From: [Clostridium] colinum | GTDB lineage: Bacteria > Bacillota > Clostridia > Lachnospirales > CAG-274 | Length of the DNA stretch: 64,000 bases | Assembly: GCF_940677205.1 (NCBI RefSeq) | Contig: NZ_OW712331.1 | Location: 1,240,001 to 1,304,000 of the forward strand | Reading direction: 5' to 3' | Translations under genes and position numbers: made by a program | Shown here: positions 1 through 6,376 of the stretch, piece after piece | How the letters are laid out: every line of letters begins with the position of its first letter | How positions within the stretch are numbered: the first letter of the stretch is position 1 | Notes under the pieces: generated by a model | Told to the model about the DNA's origin: nothing | What the model saw: the letters and a program-made list of their open reading frames with translations, nothing else | Database searches by the model: none

Positions 1-189
1 TAAAGCTAAGTTTTTAAGTGTTGTTTTATTAAAATGGTCGCTATGTATATGAGTTAATAAAACAAGTTGTATTTTTTTGTGATACCCCTTTATTTTTTTA
101 AAGGGGACACCACAATCAATTAATATGTTATCATTTATAATAGTGGCATTTCCGTTACTTCCACTACTTAAAATATTATAATTTATCAA
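1..189 (-). CDS. Metallo-beta-lactamase-fold hydrolase, phage early protein (N-terminal 63 residues; runs off left edge)
   Basis: The frame reads from a TTG at 187-189 inside the 3' end of recT and stays open to base 1. The protein starts MINYNILSSGSNGNATIIN and contains THIHSDH (about residues 46-52), the metal-binding THxHxDH motif of metallo-beta-lactamase-fold enzymes. SSGSNGNA near the N terminus is also typical of the phage and YycJ-like members. Such a gene often follows recT in Firmicutes phages. A GGAG lies about 10 bases upstream of the TTG. The substrate is unknown; a nuclease or phosphodiesterase role is family inference only. The C terminus is outside the window. Confidence 0.8.
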   Translation of the reverse strand, partial: MINYNILSSGSNGNATIINDNILIDCGVPFKKIKGYHKKIQLVLLTHIHSDHFNKTTLKNLAL

Positions 190-1087
190 AATTTATCTGC
201 TCCGTTTCATTAACTATTTCAGTTGGCGTTGGGTCATCTATAATTTCTGGTGCATCTGGTATATTTTCTGGAGTTTCTCGTAAAAACGAACCATTTTCTA
301 TATTTATAGAACTGTCTTCAAATTCAATAGCTTGTTGAAGTTCAGTTGACAACATTCCGTATTTTGAAAATAATTGTCTTAATATCGTTTTCTTGCCCAT
401 CTCATCAAAGTTTTTATACCAATTAGAAGAGTATTTATACAGTTCTTTTTCTGGTATTTGATTATTTTCTAATTTTCTTAAACTCTCTAAATTAAAAGCT
501 TGTGAATGCTTGTCTGCATGTGTTTCCATTTGTTTTTTGCTCCAATAAATTGCTTTTCTAAAGCCATTCACAAATTCAAACATACCATAATAACCTATTG
601 TTTTAGCTTGTTCCCTTTTGTCAAAATCTTCTATAAGTTTAACTTCAATTTCTTCTTCTAAAGGATTAAACTTGATAAGTTCCCCCTCTTTTATTTCTGT
701 TACAACTATTTTTTTATAGTAACCACTTCTAATAGCTAACTGTAAGTAACCCTTATATCCCAATATAAATTGTGCATTACTGTCTACAACTTTCCATTCA
801 TAACCACCCGTTTCTTTAGGTACTTTAACTTTTTTATCAAAAGGTATAAGATAATACTGCCCTAATACACCTGTTTTTAAGTTTAAAGTTTCTCCTAAAA
901 GTCCTGCTCCAATAATAGATTTTGCATTACATTTTTGTAATTCTGGATTAGCAATTACTGCTGAACTTATATTTGTGATAAAACTTTGTACTTTTTTTCT
1001 ATCTCCTAAAGTATCTAACATTAATTTTTGAATATCTGTAGTTTGAATAGCTACACTAAATTTACTTTTTTGAACTTGATTACTCAT
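176..1087 (-). CDS. recT: RecT-family single-strand annealing protein
   Basis: 303 residues from the ATG at 1087. GGAGG stands about 8 bases upstream of this ATG, so I prefer it to the ATG at 1102. The sequence is typical of RecT/Bet-like annealing proteins: an N-terminal region with ANPELQKCNAKSIIGAGLLG, then LIPF and GYKGYLQLAIRSGYYK. These proteins anneal complementary single strands during phage recombination and replication. The start overlaps the end of the DUF1351 gene by 8 bases and the stop overlaps the next gene, so the three are translationally linked. The partner exonuclease is not visible; it may lie beyond the left edge or be replaced by the DUF1351 protein. Confidence 0.9.
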   Translation of the reverse strand: MSNQVQKSKFSVAIQTTDIQKLMLDTLGDRKKVQSFITNISSAVIANPELQKCNAKSIIGAGLLGETLNLKTGVLGQYYLIPFDKKVKVPKETGGYEWKVVDSNAQFILGYKGYLQLAIRSGYYKKIVVTEIKEGELIKFNPLEEEIEVKLIEDFDKREQAKTIGYYGMFEFVNGFRKAIYWSKKQMETHADKHSQAFNLESLRKLENNQIPEKELYKYSSNWYKNFDEMGKKTILRQLFSKYGMLSTELQQAIEFEDSSINIENGSFLRETPENIPDAPEIIDDPTPTEIVNETEQINFDKL

Positions 1088-1898
1088 ACTTATATCCTCC
1101 ATTATTTAAAAATTCTTTTAATTGTCTTAACTTTTCCTTTGTTCCTATAACTGTGAAAGTTACTTTATATTCTTTTTCTTTCTCTTCCTGTATAATAGGT
1201 GGTGCTAGTTCTTTTTGTACCTCTTCAACTTTTTTAACAGTTTCTTGTTTTTCTTTTTCTTTTTGCTCTGCTAATTCTTTTACTTTTTGTTGTTCTTCAA
1301 TAGTTTTTTTTCTCTCATTAACTATTAACATTGAATTAGTTAAATCTAAACTTTTAGAATATTCGAACATTAAATCATCACTATGTACCATATTTTTAAT
1401 AACTTGAATATCATTATTTGACTTATCTAAAAATTCTTTAACCTTTTCTTTAAGACTTTTTAAACTAGCTGTTAAAGTAATGTTTAGATTTGCTTTTTCA
1501 TATGTAATAAATTCATATTGTAAACCTAAGTTTGCTTTATATTCTTCAAAATATAGTCTAACTTCTTGTTCTTTTTCATCTTTTAAAGCTAGTTCTACAT
1601 CTTTTATTCTTTTTGCTAGTTCTCTATCTGCAATATTGTAGTGTCCTGTTACCTCTTTATATACTTTTTCAAAATCTTCGTAAGGTTTAAGAACTTGTGA
1701 TTTTATTTTTTTTCTTAAATCTTCAAGTTCCTTAAATTCTTTATTAAGCTCTGCTCTAGTTTTCTTAATTTCTTTAAAAGTATCTTCTGTAACAACTAAA
1801 GATAAAGCTGTATCTGTTTTTTGTTTTATTGTAGTTTCTAATTCTTTTAATCTTTCTTCAATAATAGGTAATTGTTTTATCTGTATAATTTCACTCAT
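1080..1898 (-). CDS. DUF1351-type phage coiled-coil protein
   Basis: 272 residues, rich in Lys and Glu, with a long predicted coiled coil from about residue 10 to 110 and a second charged helix from about 200 to 240 (KKTIEEQQKVKELAEQKEK). The C-terminal tail is a small beta-rich segment (about 245-270, KVTFTVIGTKEKLRQLKEFL). DUF1351 proteins lie directly upstream of recT in many Firmicutes prophages, as here, and are assumed to help recombination or replication. No enzymatic motif is seen. A good ribosome site (AGGAGG) precedes the ATG. Family assignment rests on architecture and position. Confidence 0.75.
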   Translation of the reverse strand: MSEIIQIKQLPIIEERLKELETTIKQKTDTALSLVVTEDTFKEIKKTRAELNKEFKELEDLRKKIKSQVLKPYEDFEKVYKEVTGHYNIADRELAKRIKDVELALKDEKEQEVRLYFEEYKANLGLQYEFITYEKANLNITLTASLKSLKEKVKEFLDKSNNDIQVIKNMVHSDDLMFEYSKSLDLTNSMLIVNERKKTIEEQQKVKELAEQKEKEKQETVKKVEEVQKELAPPIIQEEKEKEYKVTFTVIGTKEKLRQLKEFLNNGGYKYE

Positions 1899-1907
1899 AT
1901 AAACCTC

Positions 1908-2090
1908 CTATAAACATCTGCATTCAACTACTGTAAAATCATCTAATTTATACTTTTCTTTAAATGCTAAAGCGCTTTTCTCACAACTAAATTTATAGGC
2001 TAAAATAAAGGTATCAACAATTTCCACGCCCTCTTTTTTATCAATTTGTTTTAAATAACCCCTATTATTTTTTAACATATAATAAATCAT
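1908..2090 (-). CDS. Small phage protein, 60 residues
   Basis: Starts at the ATG at 2090, with AAAGGA about 9 bases upstream, and ends 10 bases before the DUF1351 gene. It overlaps the preceding 58-residue gene by 26 bases in a different frame, a typical phage arrangement. The protein reads like a short alpha-beta domain (KNNRGYLKQIDKKEGVEIV, then AYKFSCEKSALAFKEKY) and ends in VVECRCL. I do not recognise a family. It resembles the 47- and 53-residue neighbours in pattern: a beta hairpin followed by one helix. Confidence 0.6.
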   Translation of the reverse strand: MIYYMLKNNRGYLKQIDKKEGVEIVDTFILAYKFSCEKSALAFKEKYKLDDFTVVECRCL

Positions 2091-2241
2091 TTATAAGTTT
2101 CCTTTCATAAATTGTATTTTGAAGATAATCTACAAAGAAAATATTCCAATATATGTTTTTCTCTTGTTCTGTTAAATTTTTATTACTACTAACAATTTCA
2201 AGTTTTTTATTAGCAAATTCTTCTGCTTTTTCATAGGTCAT
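2065..2241 (-). CDS. Small phage protein, 58 residues
   Basis: An open frame from the ATG at 2239-2241 to the TAA at 2065-2067. It begins directly after the stop of the zinc-binding neighbour, and a Shine-Dalgarno-like GAAGTGA lies within that neighbour's end. The product starts MTYEKAEEFANKKLEIVSSN and continues with a helical, Glu/Lys/Asn-rich stretch containing YWNIFFVDYL. No family recognised. Its support is tight packing with both neighbours and phage-like overlap; it is otherwise unproven. Confidence 0.55.
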   Translation of the reverse strand: MTYEKAEEFANKKLEIVSSNKNLTEQEKNIYWNIFFVDYLQNTIYERKLINDLLYVKK

Positions 2242-2460
2242 TTATATCACTTCTTTCTGCAACTTGAAAAATTCAATAATTTTACTAACCTCTACACTTT
2301 CCATACATTCAGTACAAATAGGCTTGTTATCGTCATTAACATACACTTCTTCTCCTTTTTCTAGTATATTTCCACATTGCGTACAACACTCTTTTTCTAT
2401 ATCTGCATCTGCATATGGGCATCTACTATCACATATATATTGATTACATTCATTACACAT
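2242..2460 (-). CDS. Cysteine-rich zinc-binding small protein
   Basis: 72 residues from the ATG at 2460; a GTG two codons earlier is possible, but AAGGAG is better spaced for the ATG. It has many paired cysteines: CNEC, CDSRC, CCTQC and CTEC, with the CTQC/CTEC pair resembling a LIM or treble-clef zinc ribbon around residues 26-55. The tail is one helix. A nucleic-acid or protein-binding role is likely for such phage zinc proteins, but none can be named. The start overlaps the end of the upstream 54-residue gene by 8 bases. Confidence 0.65.
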   Translation of the reverse strand: MCNECNQYICDSRCPYADADIEKECCTQCGNILEKGEEVYVNDDNKPICTECMESVEVSKIIEFFKLQKEVI

Positions 2461-2617
2461 TTTCACTGCACTCCTTTTTGTTTTTTATATTTGACTGCCA
2501 ATAAGGATTATCTGTATAAGGCACTAATGGTAATCCTTTAGCTTGTCTTAAAGAATTTAATAATCTATTACATAATTTCCATTTTTTAATATTATTGCTT
2601 TCTTTTTTTGTATCCAT
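2453..2617 (-). CDS. Small phage protein, 54 residues
   Basis: Reads from the ATG at 2615-2617, with GAGGAAA directly upstream, to the TAA at 2453-2455, overlapping the next gene. The N-terminal half is basic and helical (KKWKLCNRLLNSLRQ); the C-terminal half contains LPLVPYTDNPYWQSN. No function is known to me. The good ribosome site and the coupled end support a real gene. Confidence 0.6.
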   Translation of the reverse strand: MDTKKESNNIKKWKLCNRLLNSLRQAKGLPLVPYTDNPYWQSNIKNKKECSENV

Positions 2618-2651
2618 AAATTTTCCTCTTTTCTTTTTATAAAATTTATAG

Positions 2652-2708
2652 TATAATTTAACTGTGTTTATTTTTGTGTGTAACTGTGGCTTTTTTAAGC
2701 CACTTTTT
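2652..2708 (+). ncRNA. Possible tiny plus-strand RNA ending in an intrinsic terminator
   Basis: Inside the leftward operon, the plus strand shows TATAAT (2652-2657) and then, about 30 bases on, a perfect 7-bp hairpin (2686-2692 with 2697-2703) followed by five T residues and more T-rich sequence. The minus strand has no T run, so the hairpin would terminate plus-strand transcripts. No convincing -35 is visible 17 bases upstream of the TATAAT. It may be a short antisense RNA or only a stray terminator. Confidence 0.3.
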
Positions 2709-2713
2709 ATTGT

Positions 2714-2857
2714 TTAAATATCTTTTATGTATCTTTCTGCCCTTTCTATTGCTAGATTATAATTTTTTGTACCTAAATCTATTAATTTAAGCTTACCTTT
2801 ATAATCAAAATACATATAATACGTATTATCTATAATAGTAAGTTTATATTTTTCCAT
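2714..2857 (-). CDS. Small phage protein, 47 residues
   Basis: Start chosen at the ATG at 2857 because TAGGAGGGAG lies immediately upstream; a longer frame to 2908 has no such site. The protein (MEKYKLTIIDNTYYMYFDYK and a helical end, YNLAIERAERYIKDI) looks like a beta hairpin plus helix. No family recognised. It follows a 29-residue membrane peptide whose stop overlaps its ribosome site. Confidence 0.6.
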   Translation of the reverse strand: MEKYKLTIIDNTYYMYFDYKGKLKLIDLGTKNYNLAIERAERYIKDI

Positions 2858-2865
2858 ACTCCCTC

Positions 2866-2955
2866 CTAAAATATCATTTTGCCTACTATATAACCTATAA
2901 AATAACAAACAATAATAACTACTCCAAAAGATAAACAGTTTTTTAAAAATCTCAT
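2866..2955 (-). CDS. 29-residue single-pass membrane peptide
   Basis: The ATG at 2953-2955 overlaps the TGA of the upstream gene (ATGA junction), with GGGGTG about 6 bases before it. The product has a short basic start (MRFLKNC) and then one hydrophobic segment (LSFGVVIIVCYFIGYIVG) filling most of the protein. It ends just where the ribosome site of the next gene begins. Coupling at both ends suggests it is translated. Small membrane peptides in phage early regions sometimes act on host membranes; that is inference only. Confidence 0.5.
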   Translation of the reverse strand: MRFLKNCLSFGVVIIVCYFIGYIVGKMIF

Positions 2956-3113
2956 CTTCTACACCCCATATTTAAAAGTTTAATATTTCCTTTATCATCT
3001 TTAAGTGCTTTAAATTCATCAAATGTCAAAGCTAGTTTTATAGCTTCTCTATCATCTTTTGCTGTTAACCCTATTTGATTGCTGTTTTCTAAAAATATTA
3101 AATAGTTTTTCAT
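2952..3113 (-). CDS. Small phage protein, 53 residues
   Basis: Start placed at the ATG at 3113 (protein MKNYLIFLENSNQIGLTAKD), preceded by TAAGGAGG 7 bases upstream; the frame extends to 3137 but has no better site there. It resembles a beta hairpin followed by one helix (DREAIKLALTFDEFKAL). No family recognised. It is part of the tightly packed leftward early operon. Confidence 0.6.
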   Translation of the reverse strand: MKNYLIFLENSNQIGLTAKDDREAIKLALTFDEFKALKDDKGNIKLLNMGCRR

Positions 3114-3130
3114 TTGTTTTTCCTCCTTAC

Positions 3131-3283
3131 TTACCATCTATTTGGTAGAACAATAAGCACTTCTTCGGCACTCATTCTATTTGTGCAACGCATACAATAG
3201 TTGTATGTTAAGTCTGTCCCGTATGGTTTTTCTTTTGAGAACTCCCTCCCACACAAATCGCAATAATATTTATTTTTTAACAT
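3131..3283 (-). CDS. Zinc-finger small phage protein, 50 residues
   Basis: Start at the ATG at 3283 with AAAGGAGGGG about 8 bases upstream. The upstream part of the frame runs into the tmRNA gene and is not coding. The protein holds CDLC (about residues 8-11) and CMRC (about 28-31), a two-knuckle zinc site. Translation would begin about 27 bases past the 3' end of the tmRNA, so this gene and the tmRNA probably share a transcript. Confidence 0.6.
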   Translation of the reverse strand: MLKNKYYCDLCGREFSKEKPYGTDLTYNYCMRCTNRMSAEEVLIVLPNRW

Positions 3284-3309
3284 AATAATTTCCCCTCCTT
3301 TCATTTTTA

Positions 3310-3612
3310 TGGAAGTGGGGGGAATTGAACCCCCGTCCAAACCAATTACTAAATAAAAATACTTTTACACCATTTAATTAAGGATTTCTCCTATCTCCAC
3401 CACTTAATTTTTTAAAAAAATCAAGAAAAATAATACTGTTATTCCCTGACCCTCAAATATTTACCAACAGTATGGATATTGTTTTGGGGTAACTTAAATT
3501 AAGCTACAGATAAATATTGTTTGTCTTTTATTTTTAAAATGTTTAGCTGTTAAGGTTGCTATCCTAGTGATATTTTTATTTTTCATTAATCTGTCGAACC
3601 CTTTACACTCCC
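3310..3612 (-). ncRNA. ssrA: tmRNA (ssrA), apparently phage-borne, with atypical tag
   Basis: The minus strand folds as a one-piece tmRNA of about 303 bases. The 5' GGGAGTG (3606-3612) pairs over 7 bp with CACTTCC (3311-3317). The third pair is G-U, the alanine identity element, and the discriminator is A; CCA is not encoded. The T arm is GGGGG TTCAATT CCCCC (3318-3334), and GGGTTCGACAG near the 5' end matches the conserved D-loop region. A long helix 2 forms from AAATAAAAATA near the 5' side with TATTTTTATTT near the 3' side. The resume frame begins at GAC, base 88 of the RNA, and reads DKQYLSVA then TAA (3499-3501), giving the tag (A)DKQYLSVA. The exact resume codon is inferred from position. 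The RNA would rescue stalled ribosomes with SmpB. Confidence 0.9.
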
Positions 3613-3881
3613 TTATTTAAAATATTAGTTATAATTTCCAATCTATCTTTATATAGACACTTATCACAATTTGATACATTATTAATAAGTGCATTATATA
3701 TATTTTTTTCTACATAAACGGCACAAAGACCACCTTTTTCATAAATGCCATCTATTTTTCCAAACTCTATCCAACGTTTAATTTTGTCGTTGTTAAATTC
3801 TAAAATGCCTAGTTTTTTAATTAATTTTTTAAAGTCTTTTAAATCTATCAAAAATTGATTTTCATTTTCACTTATAATCAT
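3603..3881 (-). CDS. Phage protein of unknown function, 92 residues
   Basis: Start taken at the ATG at 3881 (MIISENENQFLIDLKDFKKL), with GGGTGGG upstream; a GTG at 3899 is the alternative. Its stop lies 10 bases inside the 5' end of the tmRNA, so the two overlap. The middle reads like a small winged-helix or MerR-like DNA-binding fold (KIKRWIEFGKIDGIYEKGG), and a CDKC pair occurs near residue 73. The fold is a guess; no family recognised. Confidence 0.5.
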   Translation of the reverse strand: MIISENENQFLIDLKDFKKLIKKLGILEFNNDKIKRWIEFGKIDGIYEKGGLCAVYVEKNIYNALINNVSNCDKCLYKDRLEIITNILNKGV

Positions 3882-3929
3882 AAATAAACCCACCCACACT
3901 TTGTTTATTTTATTTTTATATTTTATTTA

Positions 3930-3958
3930 TTGTTATTTTTTTCCTTTTCTTGTATAAT
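3930..3958 (+). promoter_or_regulatory. Plus-strand sigma-A-type promoter for the 137-residue gene
   Basis: TTGTTA (3930-3935), a 17-base spacer and TATAAT (3953-3958). It drives a single gene against the direction of the surrounding early operon. The spacer and -10 overlap the left arm of a 14-bp inverted repeat. Confidence 0.6.
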
Positions 3959-4015
3959 TTTTGTATCCATATTTTAAAACTGCCATTTTAGGATATGGAA
4001 ATATACAAGAAAAGG
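3943..4015. repeat. 14-bp perfect inverted repeat spanning promoter and ribosome site
   Basis: CCTTTTCTTGTATA at 3943-3956 is exactly repeated in inverse at 4002-4015. The left arm covers the end of the spacer and the -10; the right arm contains the AAAGG of the Shine-Dalgarno sequence of the next gene. It could be an operator, or in read-through transcripts a hairpin masking the ribosome site. Confidence 0.6.
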
Positions 4016-4028
4016 AGGTGTACAGAAT

Positions 4029-4442
4029 ATGCCTAATGAAAGTTCTAATACTAAACCCATTGATTATTATATTGCTAGAATAGATAATACTAATTTTGGT
4101 AATATAATTAGAGAAACAATACATATTGTTATTTTAAGTGAATTATCCAAAGAGCAATTATTTGAAATTGCTATAGTAGAAACAGAAAAATACATTTCTA
4201 AAAATAAAGTTAACTCTCTTACAATCGGATTTTATGACAAAAGTGTATTAAAAAATAATGAATGGTATAATTCTGGTTTTACTCATGGACATGTTGATTA
4301 TTTACCAAATGGGTCATGGACTGACACTTCACGTGTTAAATCTGGAGATTATAGAACATTCCAATTCGTTAATAAGATAAAATTATTTCAGTTTACAGCA
4401 GGAATGCCTCCAGAGATTTTCTTTGAAAAATATAACAGTTAA
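4029..4442 (+). CDS. Uncharacterised prophage protein, 137 residues
   Basis: It has its own promoter (3930-3958), a strong AAAGGAGG ribosome site 13 bases before the ATG, and its own terminator (4469-4494). It is the only rightward gene within the leftward early region, which suggests expression in the lysogen (a moron-like gene) or control independent of the lytic switch. The sequence (IDYYIARIDNTNF, then SELSKEQLFEIAIVETEKY) has no motif I recognise. The C-terminal half contains GFTHGHVDYLPNGSWTDTS, possibly a metal- or substrate-binding loop, but I cannot support an activity. Confidence 0.65.
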   Translation: MPNESSNTKPIDYYIARIDNTNFGNIIRETIHIVILSELSKEQLFEIAIVETEKYISKNKVNSLTIGFYDKSVLKNNEWYNSGFTHGHVDYLPNGSWTDTSRVKSGDYRTFQFVNKIKLFQFTAGMPPEIFFEKYNS

Positions 4443-4468
4443 AAATGTTAAATATTATGTTTTTGTCG

Positions 4469-4494
4469 GGACTACTTTTATGTAGTCCTTTTTT
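4469..4494 (+). terminator. Intrinsic terminator
   Basis: GGACTAC (4469-4475) pairs with GTAGTCC (4482-4488), followed by six T residues. It ends the 137-residue gene. Confidence 0.85.
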
Positions 4495-4561
4495 ATTTAT
4501 TAAACATCTTTAAGATTTTATGTTATTCATAACACCCCCTTTATTCAATTTTCAATGTACT

Positions 4562-5284
4562 TTAAATAGCAAGTTGTAAATTTTCATTTTCTATCTCTTG
4601 AAGTAAATACATTGGTGGGACATATGATTTTATAATTTCTATAACTTTATCACATTGATTTCTTTTTATAGCTTTATATGTTTCAACACCGAATTGTCTT
4701 TTTATTTCTCTTGACATATCTTGATATACTTTACTTCTCAAAGACCTATTTTTATATGCATTACTATCTTTTCCACCTAAAACATTTACTGCTGTTCTAT
4801 TTCTAGCATTTTTTATCTTATCTATTTCTAAAGCTAATAAAGGCATATCTTGTTTAAAATTCTCTAAATCTTGTTTTACTTCTTCTACTTTATTATCAAC
4901 TTCCTTTATTGCTTGAAATTCAAGTTCTAGTAATTGCATTGGTGTTTTGGGTTGTATTGTGTATACACCAGTCTTTCTTATGGTTGGCAAAATTTCATTT
5001 GTTACCCAACGTTTAAATTCTTTTGCTTGTGGTAATTTGCTTGATAAGATAAGCGAATATAAACCACTTTCGTTTATGATAGTCATATTACGATTTTGAC
5101 CTGATGCACTAATTTGATGCATTAGCTTATCCTCTTCATCTATATGGCTTCTAATAGCATTGTCAGGTCTTTCATATCCTAAGGCACTAGCCACATCTTT
5201 ACCAACAAACCAAACTTCATCATTAACAAGTAAAGTTCTAATTTCTCCAAAACTTTCGTTTTTGAATAATTCTATGTCGTTCAT
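4562..5284 (-). CDS. Phage antirepressor (BRO-N plus ORF6C-type)
   Basis: 240 residues. The N-terminal half (about 1-115) is a BRO-N domain: FGEIRTLLVNDEVWFVGKDV, ALGYERPDNAIRSHIDEEDK, INESGLYSLILSSKLPQAKE, FKRWVTNEILPTIRKTG. A coiled coil follows (about 125-165), then a C-terminal ORF6C-like helical domain (about 165-240, AYKNRSLRSKVYQDMSREIK). Such proteins counter the lysogenic repressor or act on early genes. It is the second gene after the Cro-like gene on the leftward early transcript, as expected for an antirepressor. Confidence 0.88.
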   Translation of the reverse strand: MNDIELFKNESFGEIRTLLVNDEVWFVGKDVASALGYERPDNAIRSHIDEEDKLMHQISASGQNRNMTIINESGLYSLILSSKLPQAKEFKRWVTNEILPTIRKTGVYTIQPKTPMQLLELEFQAIKEVDNKVEEVKQDLENFKQDMPLLALEIDKIKNARNRTAVNVLGGKDSNAYKNRSLRSKVYQDMSREIKRQFGVETYKAIKRNQCDKVIEIIKSYVPPMYLLQEIENENLQLAI

Positions 5285-5318
5285 AGTATCTCTCCTTTGT
5301 ATTTAATTTTAATGTTCG

Positions 5319-5561
5319 TTAAGATGTCTTAGCGACGGAACTATCTAATTCTTCAAACAAATAATTTAAAGTTGAATCTGGAAAAAATTTTCTTGATAGC
5401 AATAGTGCCTCATCTAAATTTATTTGTCTTCTCATTGATAATTTATTAGCTAATGTATCTCTCGAAATTCCTAAATAATCAGACATTTCTTTAATAGTTA
5501 CTTGATTACGAGCCATTTCTGCTCTTAAATTTTGAAATGCTACATTATTTATTCTAGCCAT
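5319..5561 (-). CDS. Cro-like helix-turn-helix regulator
   Basis: 80 residues with one HTH: VTIKEMSDYLGISRDTLANK at about residues 21-40. It is the first gene of the leftward early transcript, opposite the repressor, which is the position of Cro. AAAGGAGG precedes the ATG. Its promoter (TTGACA, 17 bases, TATAAT) carries an operator copy in the spacer, and another copy lies just downstream. Expected role: repress the lysogeny promoter and limit early transcription. Confidence 0.82.
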   Translation of the reverse strand: MARINNVAFQNLRAEMARNQVTIKEMSDYLGISRDTLANKLSMRRQINLDEALLLSRKFFPDSTLNYLFEELDSSVAKTS

Positions 5562-5579
5562 TTCACATTCCTCCTTTCG

Positions 5580-5669
5580 TGCAATGCACTATTTATGATG
5601 TTATTATATAGCGCATTGCATAATTTGTCAATGCTTTTTCTTGACTTTTTTTGTGCAATGCATTATTAT
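5580..5669. promoter_or_regulatory. Divergent lysogeny-switch promoters with three operators
   Basis: Leftward promoter: TTGACA as complement of 5626-5631, 17 bases, TATAAT as complement of 5603-5608. Rightward promoter: TTGACT (5641-5646), 17 bases, TATTAT (5664-5669). Three 9-bp operators of the form TGCA(A/T)TGCA lie at 5580-5588, 5612-5620 (one mismatch) and 5654-5662. The second lies in the spacer of the cro promoter, the third in the spacer of the repressor promoter, and the first at the start of the cro transcript. Binding should block both promoters. Confidence 0.85.
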
Positions 5670-5703
5670 TATGTTAAAATACAAAAAATAAGGAGGTTAA
5701 ACA

Positions 5704-6363
5704 ATGTATTTTTTTGAGATTCTTGAAAATATAATGAGTGATAGGAACCTAAAAATATCAGATATTTCAAAAATGACAGACATACCTGATTCTACATTAA
5801 GAAGTATTATAAATAGAAAAAATAAGACTGTTGCATTAGATGTGGCTTTTAAAATTTCTAAAGGGTTAAATATACCTATCGAAGAATTAAATAATAAAGA
5901 AGATTTATATTATAAAAATACAGAAAAAAAGGAATGTAATAAAATTAATAATATAAAAATAGGTGAAAGAATAAAAACTTTAAGAGAAGAAAAAGGTATA
6001 ACGCAAGATGAGTTAGCTACTAAATTAGGTTACACATCTCGTTCCAGTATCGCTAAAATAGAAAGTGGTAAAACAGATATAAGTCAAAGTAAAGTTAAAG
6101 AAATAGCAGAAATATTAAATACTACTACTTCATATTTAATAGATGGTACTGAAAATATCTTAACTCAAAAAGATGAAAAAGATATAGCTAAAAAAATGGA
6201 TAGTCTTATAGAACAAATAGATACACAAGATGCTCTTATGTTTGATGGCGAACCATTAGATGAAGAATCTAAAGAACTTTTGAAAGCCTCTTTAGAAAAT
6301 AGCTTAAGAATGGCAAAAGCTATTGCTAAACAAAAATACACACCTAAAAAATATAAAAAATAG
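5704..6363 (+). CDS. Phage repressor with two helix-turn-helix domains
   Basis: 219 residues. The first HTH lies at about residues 14-60 (LKISDISKMTDIPDSTLRSI, then FKISKGLNIPIEEL). The second is a classical XRE domain at about 85-145 (RIKTLREEKGITQDELATKL, then AKIESGKTDISQSKVKEIAE). A helical acidic tail follows; there is no LexA-like peptidase domain. AAGGAGG precedes the ATG. The adjacent ImmA-like peptidase gene suggests the repressor is inactivated by cleavage, as in the ICEBs1 ImmR/ImmA pair (established knowledge for that family). Two HTH units in one chain may read paired operators. Confidence 0.85.
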   Translation: MYFFEILENIMSDRNLKISDISKMTDIPDSTLRSIINRKNKTVALDVAFKISKGLNIPIEELNNKEDLYYKNTEKKECNKINNIKIGERIKTLREEKGITQDELATKLGYTSRSSIAKIESGKTDISQSKVKEIAEILNTTTSYLIDGTENILTQKDEKDIAKKMDSLIEQIDTQDALMFDGEPLDEESKELLKASLENSLRMAKAIAKQKYTPKKYKK

Positions 6364-6376
6364 GAGTGTGATTATC

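Noticed and set aside
3310-3612. The tmRNA as host gene serving as the integration site of the prophage
   Set aside because: ssrA is a classical attachment site, but genes of phage type flank it on both sides on the same strand and the integrase is 6 kb away at the other end, so it does not sit at a junction.
3933-4124. Minus-strand open frame over the start of the 137-residue gene
   Set aside because: It overlaps a well-supported plus-strand promoter, ribosome site and gene, and has no ribosome site of its own.
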